This document shows, one piece after another, positions 7,389 to 15,658 of a DNA stretch of 28,897 nucleotides; within the stretch, counting starts at the first letter, position 1; every line of letters starts with the position of its first letter. The stretch lies in the NCBI GenBank assembly GCA_023250385.1, contig JAHFAU010000004.1, positions 1 to 28,897 on the forward strand, read 5' to 3'. The notes beneath the pieces were generated by a model. The model made no database searches. It was not told the origin of the DNA and saw nothing but the letters and a program-made list of their open reading frames with translations. The DNA comes from Anaerolineales bacterium. GTDB lineage: Bacteria > Chloroflexota > Anaerolineae > Anaerolineales > E44-bin32. A program made the position numbers and the translations under genes.

Positions 7389-7870
7389 GGTTCGCGGGTA
7401 AAGTCTGGCGTCATGTCCCGGCCGGTGCCCACCCGCTGCATGTCGGCTTCATCCTGAGAGCGAGCGGTCGATGGAACCGGGCGGGCAAGTACGGGTGCCT
7501 GTATACCGCGCTCACCGAGAGCGGTGCACACGCCGAGCGCGTCAAGAGCCTTGAGAGATCAGGAGCAGAAGGCCTCCCCGCAAAGCCACGCGACCTGGTA
7601 TCGATCCTCGTTGACGTGGAACCCGTAGCAGACCTATCAGATCGTACGCCCTCACCGGTTTCACCCGGAGAGCCCTTCTTGACCGGCGATGACCCGGCCG
7701 ATGTCGAGGCCTGTCGAACCCTGGCAGACACCCTTAGGGCAGAGGGGTACGTGGGGATCCTCGTCCCCTCGGCCGCCGCCTCCGGCGAGAAGAACCTGAT
7801 CATCTACATCGATGGCCCGCCGGACAGGATTCATCTGGACGACGGTGGGGACCGGATTCCTCTTGAGTAG
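7385..7870 (+). CDS. RES-domain toxin (NAD+-degrading type II toxin)
   Basis: RES toxins have an ADP-ribosyltransferase-like fold and deplete cellular NAD+, stopping growth. The 161-residue protein shows the defining Arg-Glu-Ser residues: R29 in ASGRWNRAGKYG, with Y40 in CLYTA, E51 in GAHAE, and S129 in ILVPSAAASGEKNL. The positions agree closely with the family layout, so the active site looks intact. Translation probably starts at the TTG at 7385, which overlaps the antitoxin stop by 4 nt. A weak start and coupling fit low toxin output. It directly abuts a decayed glycosyltransferase: the next stop in that other frame begins 2 nt after the toxin TAG. The pair is therefore probably a transferred module inserted between tsaD and older genes. 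Function is inferred from the family; no activity is shown. Confidence 0.85.
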   Translation: MRFAGKVWRHVPAGAHPLHVGFILRASGRWNRAGKYGCLYTALTESGAHAERVKSLERSGAEGLPAKPRDLVSILVDVEPVADLSDRTPSPVSPGEPFLTGDDPADVEACRTLADTLRAEGYVGILVPSAAASGEKNLIIYIDGPPDRIHLDDGGDRIPLE

Positions 7871-7874
7871 GTGA

Positions 7875-9681
7875 TTCGAAATCGAACCAGGGAAGGGTCA
7901 ATCCCTCACCCGGTATCAAGCCCTGGGAGGTCTCGGGGTCGTACTCGCCTGTGTCGCTTACGGCGCCCTGGTTCTGTGGCGAGAAGCGTGGCTCCTATCG
8001 GCCCTCCGCCCCCCACCACTTGGTCCCTTTGTCGCCTTCACGCTGGCCGCCCTTGTGCTTCTCTCAACCGGGCACCGGCTCCGGAAGCAACCATTAGGAA
8101 GCGGCTCCAGCCTAGGCGCACAACTCTCCATAGATGAGTTCCCACATGCTTTTCTGGCCAGGCCGTGGCGAATCGCTGTCATCCTGTTAGCCACAGCGGC
8201 AACCGGATTCACGGCCTACCTGCTTCTCCACCTTCCTCCGGAGGCCAATCGTGCCTCACTGCTTCCATTCTGGGCGTCGTCGATCTGCCTCTATGCGATC
8301 GCTTTTGTGCGCCGGCCCGACTCACACAATCCAAATCCATCCTCGCCGCGAATTCGATGGGAGACGCCGCTGCTCATCGGAATCCTGGCGCTCGGCCTTT
8401 ACCTGCGCCTATCGGACCTCGGCACCATCCCATTCACGCTCGGCGGAGACGAAGCGGCCCAGGGATTGGAAACGCTTCGGGTTCTTCAGGGGGAGATCCG
8501 GGATCCCTTCGCCACGGGGTGGCGCGGAGTTCCGGCGATTAACTTCTACTTCAGCAGTCTGTTCGTGAAGGCAATGGGGCCGACCGTAGCGGCATTGAGG
8601 CTCCCATGGGCGTTGGTCGGGGCAGCGACGATCCTGGCTGCCTATGTTCTGGTCCGGACGCTGATCGATCCACCGACTGCCTTGCTGACCGCGGCCCTCC
8701 TTGCCACGTACCATTACCACATCCACTTCTCCCGCCTCGGGTCCAACCAGATCGCCGATCCCCTACTGGCTTCCCTGGCTCTCGTCTTCCTCTTTCGGGC
8801 CCTTAAGGCGAGACGTCAGATCGATTGGGCTCTCGTCGGGATCATCAGCGGCCTGGCGCTTTACTTCTACATCGGAGCGCGCCTCGTGCCGCTGCTGATG
8901 GACCGTCCACTATGACCAGTTTCGGCGCGCCGCGCTGGCGTTCAATTACTACCCGGATCGGACGACATGGTATGGCCTCAGCCAGCCTCTTCTGGATCCG
9001 TTCTTTGGAGCAGCCTTCCTCGTGGGGCTCATAACGGCATGCCTAGCTGGACTCAGCTCGAAGCGTGAGCGCAGTCTCCTCTACTTCGTCATTTGGTGGT
9101 TGGGCGCCACGACCCTTGGAGGGATGCTCGTTGACAGTCCACCTTCCAGCCAGCAGCTCGTGACGCTCACGGTCCCAGTCTGCCTCTTCGTGGCTTGGAC
9201 ACTATGCAGGCTTTCCCAGCTCAGTTTGTCGGTTGTCCCGAGATTGAAAGAGGGGATGCTCCTCGCGTGTGCGGGCAGCCTCTTCGCCGCACTGAGCCTG
9301 CGCACCTATTTCCACAGCTACACGCCGAAACGGCTCTATGGAGGCCCATACGCCGAGCTGGCGACCGCCATCGCGCCCGAGCTCGAGCGACTGGAGCCCG
9401 GTTACGATTCCTACCTGCTCGGCGCGCCCCGGATGTACGCCAATTTCCCGACTCTGACCTACCTGGCGCCCTCCGTCGAGATGACCGACCTGCCGGAAGA
9501 GATCAGTGTGGCTCTCCTCAAGAATCTTCTGAATGGCAGCCAAGGGCTGATCTTCGTCGTCATCCCACAGCGCGCCCAAGATCTGGCTGTGCTAAGAGAA
9601 GCATTTCCGCACGGTCGTACCCAGAGTTTTCTCCGCCCATCGGACCAAAGACTCGTCGCAAGTCTCTATCTCGTCCCTTAG
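7875..9681 (+). pseudogene. Broken glycosyltransferase family 39-like multi-spanning membrane protein
   Basis: Two reading frames together make one PMT/ArnT-like glycosyltransferase of about 600 residues. The first runs from 7875 to 8912 and contains the catalytic-type acidic motif TLGGDEAAQGLETLR, which follows a membrane helix, then many hydrophobic segments and FYIGARLVPLL. The second runs from about 8899 to 9681 and contains YDQFRRAALAFNYYPDRTTWYG, then PLLDP and a DSPPSSQQLV segment. In intact relatives roughly 70-90 residues separate GARLVP and the QFRRAALAF region. Here they are almost adjacent and out of frame, so I infer an internal deletion. The first frame reads as genuine hydrophobic coding from 7875, but after the TGA at 7872 it has no ATG, GTG or TTG until GTG 8055, so the start is also lost. 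A sequencing or assembly error is the alternative for the frame break. Confidence 0.8.
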
Positions 9682-9724
9682 ACGTGGCCTGAACCTTCGC
9701 GGTCAGCTCGCAAGTACGCCAAGT

Positions 9725-9876
9725 CCGCTTCCAATTCGGGGGGCCCCTCGATACAGCGCCCATCTCACCGTGTTGCGGGAAGCCATGGCGGTGGACAGCG
9801 CCGATCAATACGGGGTGTACACGGGCACCGCGACCGGCCAGCTCTTCTTCAGCCCCAACGAGGGCGATCGCTGGGG
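9725..9876 (+). pseudogene. C-terminal remnant of a BNR-repeat (sialidase-like/VPS10-like) protein
   Basis: In the frame that contains TTG 9770, the reading APRYSAHLTVLREAMAVDS followed by YGVYTGTATGQLFFSPNEGDRW matches the final blade of BNR-repeat exo-sialidase-like proteins, where VLREAMAxDS and a GTxxGQLFxSxxxGxxW motif are typical. There is no start codon, no upstream part of the propeller and no proper end. The similarity stops at about 9873, where the frame runs into the reverse of the PLD-like gene whose stop codon is at 9880. I therefore read it as a deletion scar, not a gene. It lies directly after the broken glycosyltransferase and supports the view that 6750-9880 is a decaying region. 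Confidence 0.65.
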
Positions 9877-9879
9877 GCC

Positions 9880-10950
9880 TCAACCGATAGCCTCGGCTCG
9901 CAGGCGCTCGAACTCCAGCTGGTACTGTTCGGCAAGCTCGGGACTGAAAATAAACAGCACGTTCTCGTCGTTGCGCTCCTCGGCGCTGCGGCTGAAATTG
10001 TACGAACCGGTGATCAGCAGTTCGCCGTCGATCACGATCACTTTGTGATGCATTAGCCCCCGGTTGCCATCCAATAAGACTTCCAGTCCGGCCTGCGCCA
10101 GCCGCTCGACGTCGCTGCCCTGATTCTTGGCCTGGCCCTCATCGAAGACTCCCTGCACGACGACCCCGGCCTGGGCCCGTTCCAGAATGGCATCCCTAAT
10201 TTCGTCCAGGGTCAGGTTGTAGGCCATGATCTGGATGCTGCGCTGCGCGCCGCGGATCAGTTCGACGATCCGCTCTGCAACCCGATCGTCCGGCGAGAAG
10301 CGAACTTCCACCTGGACCCCCTCGATCAGGCTCCCCGGGACCGGCAGGGCCGGCAGCGACAGTGCACCGAACAAATTCAGCACGAACATCTCCTCGAACT
10401 CCCGCCGGTACTGATCGGCCAGCCAGGGAGATCTCACCCGCAGCAGGTTGTTGTTGTCGTGGTAGACGCCTCCGACCGTCAGGTTCATCGAGCCGGTCCA
10501 GACTTCGGCCCCATCAATAATGACGAACTTGTCGTGCATCAATGGGTCGCGCTCGTCGCCCCGCACCTGGATCCCGGCCGCCTCCAGCGATCCGATTTCG
10601 GGAACTGCCAGGTTGTCCGACTCGGTCACCAGCCTGACTTCGACGCCTCGGGAGTGAGCCCGCAGCAGCGCGTCCCGGATGCTCCACAGGTCAATTTCAT
10701 AGACCGCCAGGTCGACCGACCGGTCGGCCGCGTCGATCGCTGCCGCGAGCACTTCGTCGGGTCCGCCGCGCAGGCTGGCCTCGGGTCCGAACTGCGGGTT
10801 GGTGAAGTAGACCTCGTACCAACCGCTCTGGGCGGCGACGGGCTCGGACCTCGCCGGTTCCGGAACCCCAATCCTGAAGACAAGCGAGGCTCCGTAGAGC
10901 AACAGCAATAGGGTCAGGATCCGGGTGATCTGCCGGCGGGGGATGTTCAT
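9880..10950 (-). CDS. Exported phospholipase D-like protein with two HKD motifs
   Basis: The 356-residue protein has an N-terminal hydrophobic segment (about 9-27) acting as signal anchor or signal peptide, then two phospholipase D-like halves. The first HxKxxxxD is H139/K141/D146 in LMHDKFVIIDGAEVWTGSMN. The second is H300/K302/D307 in LMHHKVIVIDGELLITGSYN. Both are complete, so one composite active site is expected, as in phosphatidyltransferases, secreted PLDs and PLD-family nucleases. The lengths of the halves and the GSxN motifs fit the nuclease/unknown-substrate branch better than cardiolipin synthase, since no other membrane segments are present. The ATG overlaps the pyrD stop (ATGA), so it is cotranscribed with and probably coupled to pyrD, which is an odd pairing. 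Its 3' end coincides with the BNR remnant. Confidence 0.88.
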   Translation of the reverse strand: MNIPRRQITRILTLLLLLYGASLVFRIGVPEPARSEPVAAQSGWYEVYFTNPQFGPEASLRGGPDEVLAAAIDAADRSVDLAVYEIDLWSIRDALLRAHSRGVEVRLVTESDNLAVPEIGSLEAAGIQVRGDERDPLMHDKFVIIDGAEVWTGSMNLTVGGVYHDNNNLLRVRSPWLADQYRREFEEMFVLNLFGALSLPALPVPGSLIEGVQVEVRFSPDDRVAERIVELIRGAQRSIQIMAYNLTLDEIRDAILERAQAGVVVQGVFDEGQAKNQGSDVERLAQAGLEVLLDGNRGLMHHKVIVIDGELLITGSYNFSRSAEERNDENVLFIFSPELAEQYQLEFERLRAEAIG

Positions 10951-11996
10951 GGTGTCGGCATGGGGGTCAATTCTCGGCGCTCGAGTCCTGCCAAGATCTC
11001 GCGGACCAGCCCCGGGCCACGATAGACCAGGCCTGTGTATAGCTGCACCAACACCGCGCCGGCCTGCAGGGCGGCGAGCGCGTCTGCCGGTCCCAGGATG
11101 CCGCCAACCGCGATCACCGGCAGCCGGCCTCCGCTTAGCTCGCGGATTCTGCCGATCATGTGCAAGGACTGATCGCGCAGCGGTGCGCCGCTCAGCCCAC
11201 CGGTTTGTTCCCGATGGTGTGAACGCAAAGCGGGCCGGGCAGTGGTCGTGTTGCTGGCGATAATCCCGTCCATCCCACTCGCCCCGATCACCTGAACCGC
11301 ATCCGCCAACTGCGGATGGCTTAGATCCGGGGCCAGCTTGACCAGGATCGGGATTCGCCGGCCGCCGAGCTCGGCCCGGGCCGCAGCGAGCGCGCCCAGC
11401 AGACCCTGCAGTTGAGCGCGGTCTTGCAGTTCACGCAGCCCTGGTGTGTTGGGCGACGAGACGTTCACCGCCAGGTAGTCGGCGTACGGGTGAAGGGCGC
11501 GCAGCAACAACAGATAGTCATCGGCCGCGGACTGCAGCGGCGTCGAGGCAGCTTTCCCGATGTTCACTCCGATGACCACGTCCTTCGGCCGCCGACGAAG
11601 CTGAGTCAGCAGCCGGTCGACACCGCGGTTAGGAAATCCCATCCGGTTGATCAGCGCCTGGTCTTGCGGCAGCCGGAAGATCCGCGGCCGGCGATTCCCG
11701 GCTTGTGGCCGCGGAGTGACGGTGCCCAGCTCGACGTGTCCGAAACCCAGGCAAGCCAGCCCGTGTATCGCGGTGCCGTCTTTGTCGTAGCCGGCGGCCA
11801 GGCCGACGGGGTTGGCAAATTTCAGTCCGAAAGCTTGGACCGATTGGGAAAACTCGGGGAAGGAAAACGCTCGATTCAGCAGAGACCGAAGCGGGGCAGC
11901 ATTTCCGGCCAGCTCCAATAGGCTCAGGGAGAGCCGGTGGGCGGTCTCCGGGTCGAGGCGGAAGAGCAGCGAACGAAACGGGGCGTAGGAAAACAA
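10947..11996 (-). CDS. pyrD: Dihydroorotate dehydrogenase (quinone), class 2
   Basis: PyrD oxidises dihydroorotate to orotate, passing electrons through FMN to membrane quinones. The 349 residues fit class 2. The N-terminal helices that form the quinone tunnel are present (PFRSLLFRLDPETAHRLSL), followed by GLKFANPVGLAAGYDKDG (57-74), GFGHVELGTVTPRPQAGN (84-101), NRMGFPNRG and the catalytic loop NVSSPNTPGLR (178-188), where S181 corresponds to the class 2 catalytic base Ser. VKLAPDL and the C-terminal phosphate-binding AVGGI segment bind FMN. The start is a TTG at 11996; no ATG is available nearby. It is separate from the pyrC-pyrB-pyrFE operon at 23.7-27.4 kb. A PLD-like gene overlaps its stop. 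Membrane-linked and respiratory-chain dependent by family. Confidence 0.96.
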   Translation of the reverse strand: MFSYAPFRSLLFRLDPETAHRLSLSLLELAGNAAPLRSLLNRAFSFPEFSQSVQAFGLKFANPVGLAAGYDKDGTAIHGLACLGFGHVELGTVTPRPQAGNRRPRIFRLPQDQALINRMGFPNRGVDRLLTQLRRRPKDVVIGVNIGKAASTPLQSAADDYLLLLRALHPYADYLAVNVSSPNTPGLRELQDRAQLQGLLGALAAARAELGGRRIPILVKLAPDLSHPQLADAVQVIGASGMDGIIASNTTTARPALRSHHREQTGGLSGAPLRDQSLHMIGRIRELSGGRLPVIAVGGILGPADALAALQAGAVLVQLYTGLVYRGPGLVREILAGLERRELTPMPTP

Positions 11997-12158
11997 CGGG
12001 CGGCGGGCCCGGCCGCTCAGCCGGGGATAGCGCGAAATCCGGCTAACTGTAACTCAACTCCAGGCCGCCGGGGTCGCGGCGAGAGTGGGAACTAGTGGTG
12101 GATCAGCCTCTACAGGTCGGGATCGCAGCCGGGGCGTAGGCGGCCGCGGACCAGCAAA

Positions 12159-13013
12159 TCAGGGGGTCGGGGTTGCGGTCGGGCCGTAGGCCGGCCAGGG
12201 GACTAGCACCCACTGGGTGTAGCCGTGCTTCTCGGCGGTATAAAGCCGGGCGCCGGAGGGTTCACTGCAGCCGGCCTCGTCGGTGACCACAACCTGAGTC
12301 TCGTCGCTGCGCAGCGGAGTGAAAAGCAGCTGACCAGCCTGACACAGCCAGGCCTCGATCAGATATCCACGGTAGTCGTCCTCGGTCATCCACACCGGAT
12401 CCCAGGCGATCGTGACCTGATCGCCATTCCGGCTGGCCCGCACATTGGTGGGAGGCTGGTAGAGCTCACCGAATGGCAGCCGCGAGTAGTAGGGAGGCGC
12501 TTCGAACAGATCGCCCCGGATATCCAGCAAGTCGGCCTTCACCCAGCAGCGATCGAAGTAGGTCCAGGGATGGACGTAGGCCCAGTCGCCCAGGTCGTTG
12601 CGGCCGACGATGTCGACCCGCACCCCTGGATACAGCCCCCACTCATACAGATAGGCGGCCCCCGGTCCGTAACGACAGTTGGCTTGCTCGCGCACGATCG
12701 CCGCGATCGGTTTGTAGGTAGCCGTGGCGGTGGGAGTCAGAGTGATGGTCGGGGTCAGGGTAATCGTGGCCGTGGAAGCCGGCGTCGCCGTCTCAGACGA
12801 AGTTGGGGTGGGGGTGGGAGTCGGCGTGTCGGACGGAGGCAGCGTCGCAGTCTGGGTAGGCGACGGAGTCGGCGTGTGCGACGGGCTGCGGGATGGGTTG
12901 GCGGTCGGAGGCAGGGCGGGGGCCGGACGAGCTGCCTCACCCACCAGAAACCCCAGCGTCCCGCCAGCCACGAAGAAGCCTAAGGCAATCCATAGCGGAA
13001 GCCAGCGCCGCAT
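12159..13013 (-). CDS. Membrane-anchored protein with Pro/Thr linker, SH3-like and FN3-like domains
   Basis: The 284-residue protein starts with RRW and a hydrophobic anchor (about 5-26). A low-complexity linker rich in Thr, Pro and Ser follows (about 31-101, with repeats of TPTPTP and TITLTP type). Next is a bacterial SH3-like domain (about 103-165, with REQANCRYGPGAAYLYEWG, GRNDLGDWAYV and CWV), then a fibronectin III-like region (about 186-250, with PPTNVRASRNGDQVTIAWDP). The last residues are again TATPTP. SH3b domains of this kind bind cell-wall or surface ligands. The layout is common in Anaerolineae and supports the taxonomic guess. The likely place is outside the cytoplasmic membrane. 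The role is unknown. The ATG at 13013 follows 138 bp of gap that contain a 9-bp hairpin. Confidence 0.8.
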   Translation of the reverse strand: MRRWLPLWIALGFFVAGGTLGFLVGEAARPAPALPPTANPSRSPSHTPTPSPTQTATLPPSDTPTPTPTPTSSETATPASTATITLTPTITLTPTATATYKPIAAIVREQANCRYGPGAAYLYEWGLYPGVRVDIVGRNDLGDWAYVHPWTYFDRCWVKADLLDIRGDLFEAPPYYSRLPFGELYQPPTNVRASRNGDQVTIAWDPVWMTEDDYRGYLIEAWLCQAGQLLFTPLRSDETQVVVTDEAGCSEPSGARLYTAEKHGYTQWVLVPWPAYGPTATPTP

Positions 13014-13038
13014 GGGGCTAATCTTCGCACGTCACCGG

Positions 13039-13069
13039 CCGCTCGCAAATAGGCACTTCGTGCGAGCGG
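13039..13069. other. Perfect 9-bp inverted repeat in the MFS/SH3 gap
   Basis: CCGCTCGCA (13039-13047) and TGCGAGCGG (13061-13069) are exact inverted copies around a 13-nt AT-richer loop. On the transcribed (minus) strand it lies 83 nt after the MFS stop and 26 nt before the SH3-protein ATG. No U tract follows, so it could be a weak terminator, an RNA-processing hairpin or a DNA operator. I cannot decide between these from the sequence. Confidence 0.45.
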
Positions 13070-13151
13070 AGGAGATGGCCAGGGGCGTGGATCGATGGGC
13101 TAGCCTCCCGGGCGCCAAGGTTCACTTGACCTTCCGGCGAAACGTCTGCGC

Positions 13152-14414
13152 CTACGGGCCGGCCCCGAGCGGGGCCGCGACGGTTTCTTCCCCGCGATAC
13201 CGCTCGAGTTCGGGATAGCGAGAACGGGTCCATCCGACGGCGACCAGGCAGCCGATGCCGCCGCTGACGACCGCCACCGCCGGGCCCCAGAACTGCGCCA
13301 CGAGGCCCGCCTCCAGCTCCCCAAGCTGCGGACCCCCCAGGAAGAAAATCTGGTTGACGCTGGTCATGCGCCCGCGCAATCCGTCCGGGGTGCGCAGCTG
13401 GCGGATTGTGTTGCGGATGATGGTGCTGATGCTGTCGGTGACGCCAGTGACCACGAGCGCCAGGAAGGTCAGCCAGAAGGAGCGGGACAGGCCGAAGACG
13501 ATCGTTGCCAGGCCGAACCCGGCGACCGTCGTCAGCAGCCGGCGCCCCTGGTTGCGGATCGGGCCGCCGGTCGAGAGTACCAAGGCTGTCGCCAGAGCGC
13601 CGACCGACGGCGCGGCGATCAGCCAGCCGTAGCCTATGGAGCCGACCTGCAGGATCTGGCGGGCGAAGATGGGCATCAGGGCGGTAGCCGACGAGAAGAA
13701 TGTGGCGAAGAAGTCGAGCAGCATGCTGGAGAAGATCAGCCGCTGGCCCGCGACGAAGCGCAGGCCTTCCCGCACCGCCGCCACCAGCGCCCGTGGACCA
13801 AGCCCGCCCGCCGGGCGCAGAGCCCGATCTTGTGGAATCGGGCCCATCAGAACCAGAACCAGCAGGACCGCCAGGTAAGACAAGGCATTGATCAGGTAGC
13901 AATACGCGATGCCCAGCGAGGCCAGCACCAAGCCGGCCAGCGCCGGGCCGACAATGGCTCCCAGCTGGAAGGCAATCGCGTTCATGCTGAACGCGTTCGT
14001 CAAGTCCTCCGCCGGCACGAGATTGGGGATGAGCGACTGACGGGCCGGCAGGTCGAACGTGGCGATGGCGCCGCTCAGGGCAACCATGCTGTAGATCAAG
14101 GGCAGGCCGGCGCTACCCTGCAGAGTCTTCCACCCCAGGAAGAGCGCAAGCAGCGCCAGCCCGGACTGGGTCAGCAACATCAGGCGGCGTCGATTCCAGA
14201 CATCGGCGGCCACTCCCGCCACCAGTGAGAAGAGCAAGAACGGGAGGATGCGCGCCAGACCGACGGCCCCCAGGGCGATCGGCTGCGGATTGAGCTGGTT
14301 GACGTGCCACAGGATGGCGGCGGTCTGCATCTGTGTCCCGGCCAGGGAGAAGATCAGACCCAGCCACAACAGCCGATAGGGGCGATGCCGGAGAGCGGGA
14401 GGGAAGCGCGCCAA
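13152..14414 (-). CDS. MFS transporter of the DHA3/EntS-like (MFS_3) type
   Basis: This 420-residue protein has about 12 hydrophobic segments. It starts with the characteristic ALRHRPYRLLWLGLIFSLAGTQM segment, followed by the loop-2/3 motif VAGVAADVWNRRRLML (MFS motif A variant GxxADxxxRRRxL). A mid-protein cytoplasmic loop (GPIPQDRALRPAGG) separates the two six-helix halves. The second half contains FARQILQVGSIGYGWL and GRMTSVNQIFFLGGPQLGELEAGLVA, typical of EntS/macrolide-type exporters. It probably exports a small hydrophobic compound or siderophore-like molecule by proton antiport. The gene follows potD on the same strand after 74 bp with no obvious terminator, so read-through from the pot operon is possible. 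The substrate cannot be read from the sequence. Confidence 0.9.
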   Translation of the reverse strand: MARFPPALRHRPYRLLWLGLIFSLAGTQMQTAAILWHVNQLNPQPIALGAVGLARILPFLLFSLVAGVAADVWNRRRLMLLTQSGLALLALFLGWKTLQGSAGLPLIYSMVALSGAIATFDLPARQSLIPNLVPAEDLTNAFSMNAIAFQLGAIVGPALAGLVLASLGIAYCYLINALSYLAVLLVLVLMGPIPQDRALRPAGGLGPRALVAAVREGLRFVAGQRLIFSSMLLDFFATFFSSATALMPIFARQILQVGSIGYGWLIAAPSVGALATALVLSTGGPIRNQGRRLLTTVAGFGLATIVFGLSRSFWLTFLALVVTGVTDSISTIIRNTIRQLRTPDGLRGRMTSVNQIFFLGGPQLGELEAGLVAQFWGPAVAVVSGGIGCLVAVGWTRSRYPELERYRGEETVAAPLGAGP

Positions 14415-14488
14415 GTAAGACCGGTTGGCCGGCCGTTTGATCGGACGACAGAGCCCGGAGGGTGAGCTAGTTCAGAGCCAGCCCGCCC

Positions 14489-15610
14489 TTAGCCACCAAT
14501 CGCAGCCTTGAACTCGGTCCAGATCCGATCATAGAGCTCGATGGAGTCGCCGACATCCTCGATCCACTGCAAACCGGCAAAGGTTGCTTCGGTCGGGTAG
14601 ATGCGGGTATCGGCGAGGATCGCTGGATCGATGAACTCATAGGCAGCCTGATTTGGGCTTCCGTAGCCGACGAACTCGGCGTTCTGGGCCGCGATCTCGG
14701 GATCCGAGAGGTAGTTGATGAACACCATGGCCGTGTACTTATTCTGCGAACTGACCGGCACGGCAAGGTTGTCCTGCCAGATGGTGCATCCCTCTTGAGG
14801 GATCAGGTAGGCGATCCCCTCCCGACCGCCGACATCTGGCAGGCCGGCCAGGAGAGCGTCCCCCGTCCACATATGGCCGATGACCGTTTCGCCCTGGACG
14901 ATCAGGTCGTCGTTGGTCTGGCTGTCGTAGGCCTTCACGCAGTCGGATTGCTCGACCAGCAGGTCCTTGGCTTGCTCGAGATGGGCAGGATCGGTGTCGT
15001 TGATGGAGTAGCCCAGGTACATCAGGGCCGCCCCGATCGTCTCCCGTTCGTCGTCCAGCATGCTGATTTTGCCGCACACCTCGGGCGCCGGGTCGAACAC
15101 CATGGACCAGGTCGGTTGGGGATCGGAGACCACCGAAGTGTCCACCGCGAACCCGGAGGTCCCGAAGAAATAGGGCACGGTGTATTTCTGACCGGGGTCA
15201 AAATACTGATGGGTGAAGTTATCCCCGAAACCCCCAATGTTGGTGATCACACCGAAATCGAGCGGTTCGATCATGGCTTCTTCGATCAGGATCTGGACCA
15301 TGTAGTCCGAGGGGACGATCACGTCGTAGTTGGCACCACCCGCTTGGAGCTTGGCCAGCAGCGTCTCATTCGAGTCGAAGTTGTCTTCGATGACCTCGAC
15401 CCCGCACTCGGTCTGAAAGGATTCCTTAATCGCCGGGTCGATGTACTCGACCCAGGTGTACAGGTAGAGCTGCTGGGTGAGCTTAGAGCTGTCGCCGCAG
15501 CGGCCCCCAGCGACCGGGGGGCCGCCGGCAGGCTCGGGCGTGGCTGCCGGGGCGCACGCCGCCAACACCAATCCGCTCAGCAGGGCAACCGCTATCCAAA
15601 GTTTTTTCAT
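14489..15610 (-). CDS. potD: Polyamine ABC transporter, substrate-binding lipoprotein
   Basis: PotD captures spermidine or putrescine outside the membrane and delivers it to PotBC. I chose the ATG at 15610 because it has an AGGAGG sequence about 6 nt upstream and begins with a lipoprotein signal: MKKLWIAVALLSGLVLAACA, lipobox LAAC with Cys19. A longer frame to 15658 lacks this logic. The mature protein (about 355 residues) shows YLYTWVEYIDPAIKESF, NETLLAKLQAGGANYDVIVPSDYMV and VPYFFGTSGFAVD, the usual PotD/PotF signatures. A linker of Ala, Pro, Gly and Thr follows the lipid-anchored Cys. It is the last gene of the aminotransferase-potA-potB-potC-potD set, 48 bp after potC. Ligand choice between spermidine, putrescine and related amines is not predictable here. 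Confidence 0.94.
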   Translation of the reverse strand: MKKLWIAVALLSGLVLAACAPAATPEPAGGPPVAGGRCGDSSKLTQQLYLYTWVEYIDPAIKESFQTECGVEVIEDNFDSNETLLAKLQAGGANYDVIVPSDYMVQILIEEAMIEPLDFGVITNIGGFGDNFTHQYFDPGQKYTVPYFFGTSGFAVDTSVVSDPQPTWSMVFDPAPEVCGKISMLDDERETIGAALMYLGYSINDTDPAHLEQAKDLLVEQSDCVKAYDSQTNDDLIVQGETVIGHMWTGDALLAGLPDVGGREGIAYLIPQEGCTIWQDNLAVPVSSQNKYTAMVFINYLSDPEIAAQNAEFVGYGSPNQAAYEFIDPAILADTRIYPTEATFAGLQWIEDVGDSIELYDRIWTEFKAAIGG

Positions 15611-15658
15611 CGATCTCCTCCTTGCGAGTCGCGGTTCGTCGCCTGGCCGACGCCGCAC

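Noticed and set aside
8913..8915. TGA in the glycosyltransferase frame as a possible selenocysteine codon, given selA nearby
   Set aside because: The frame after the TGA does not continue the protein; the conserved C-terminal part is in a different frame, so this is a frame break, not recoding.
12724..12840. CRISPR-like or tandem repeat array
   Set aside because: The repetition is coding low complexity (Thr-Pro codons) with no regular spacer-repeat unit. No CRISPR array was seen anywhere in the window.
12724..12990. Repetitive GT-rich plus-strand frame encoding Val/Gly repeats
   Set aside because: It is the reverse complement of the Pro/Thr linker of the SH3 protein; the minus-strand frame has recognisable domains.
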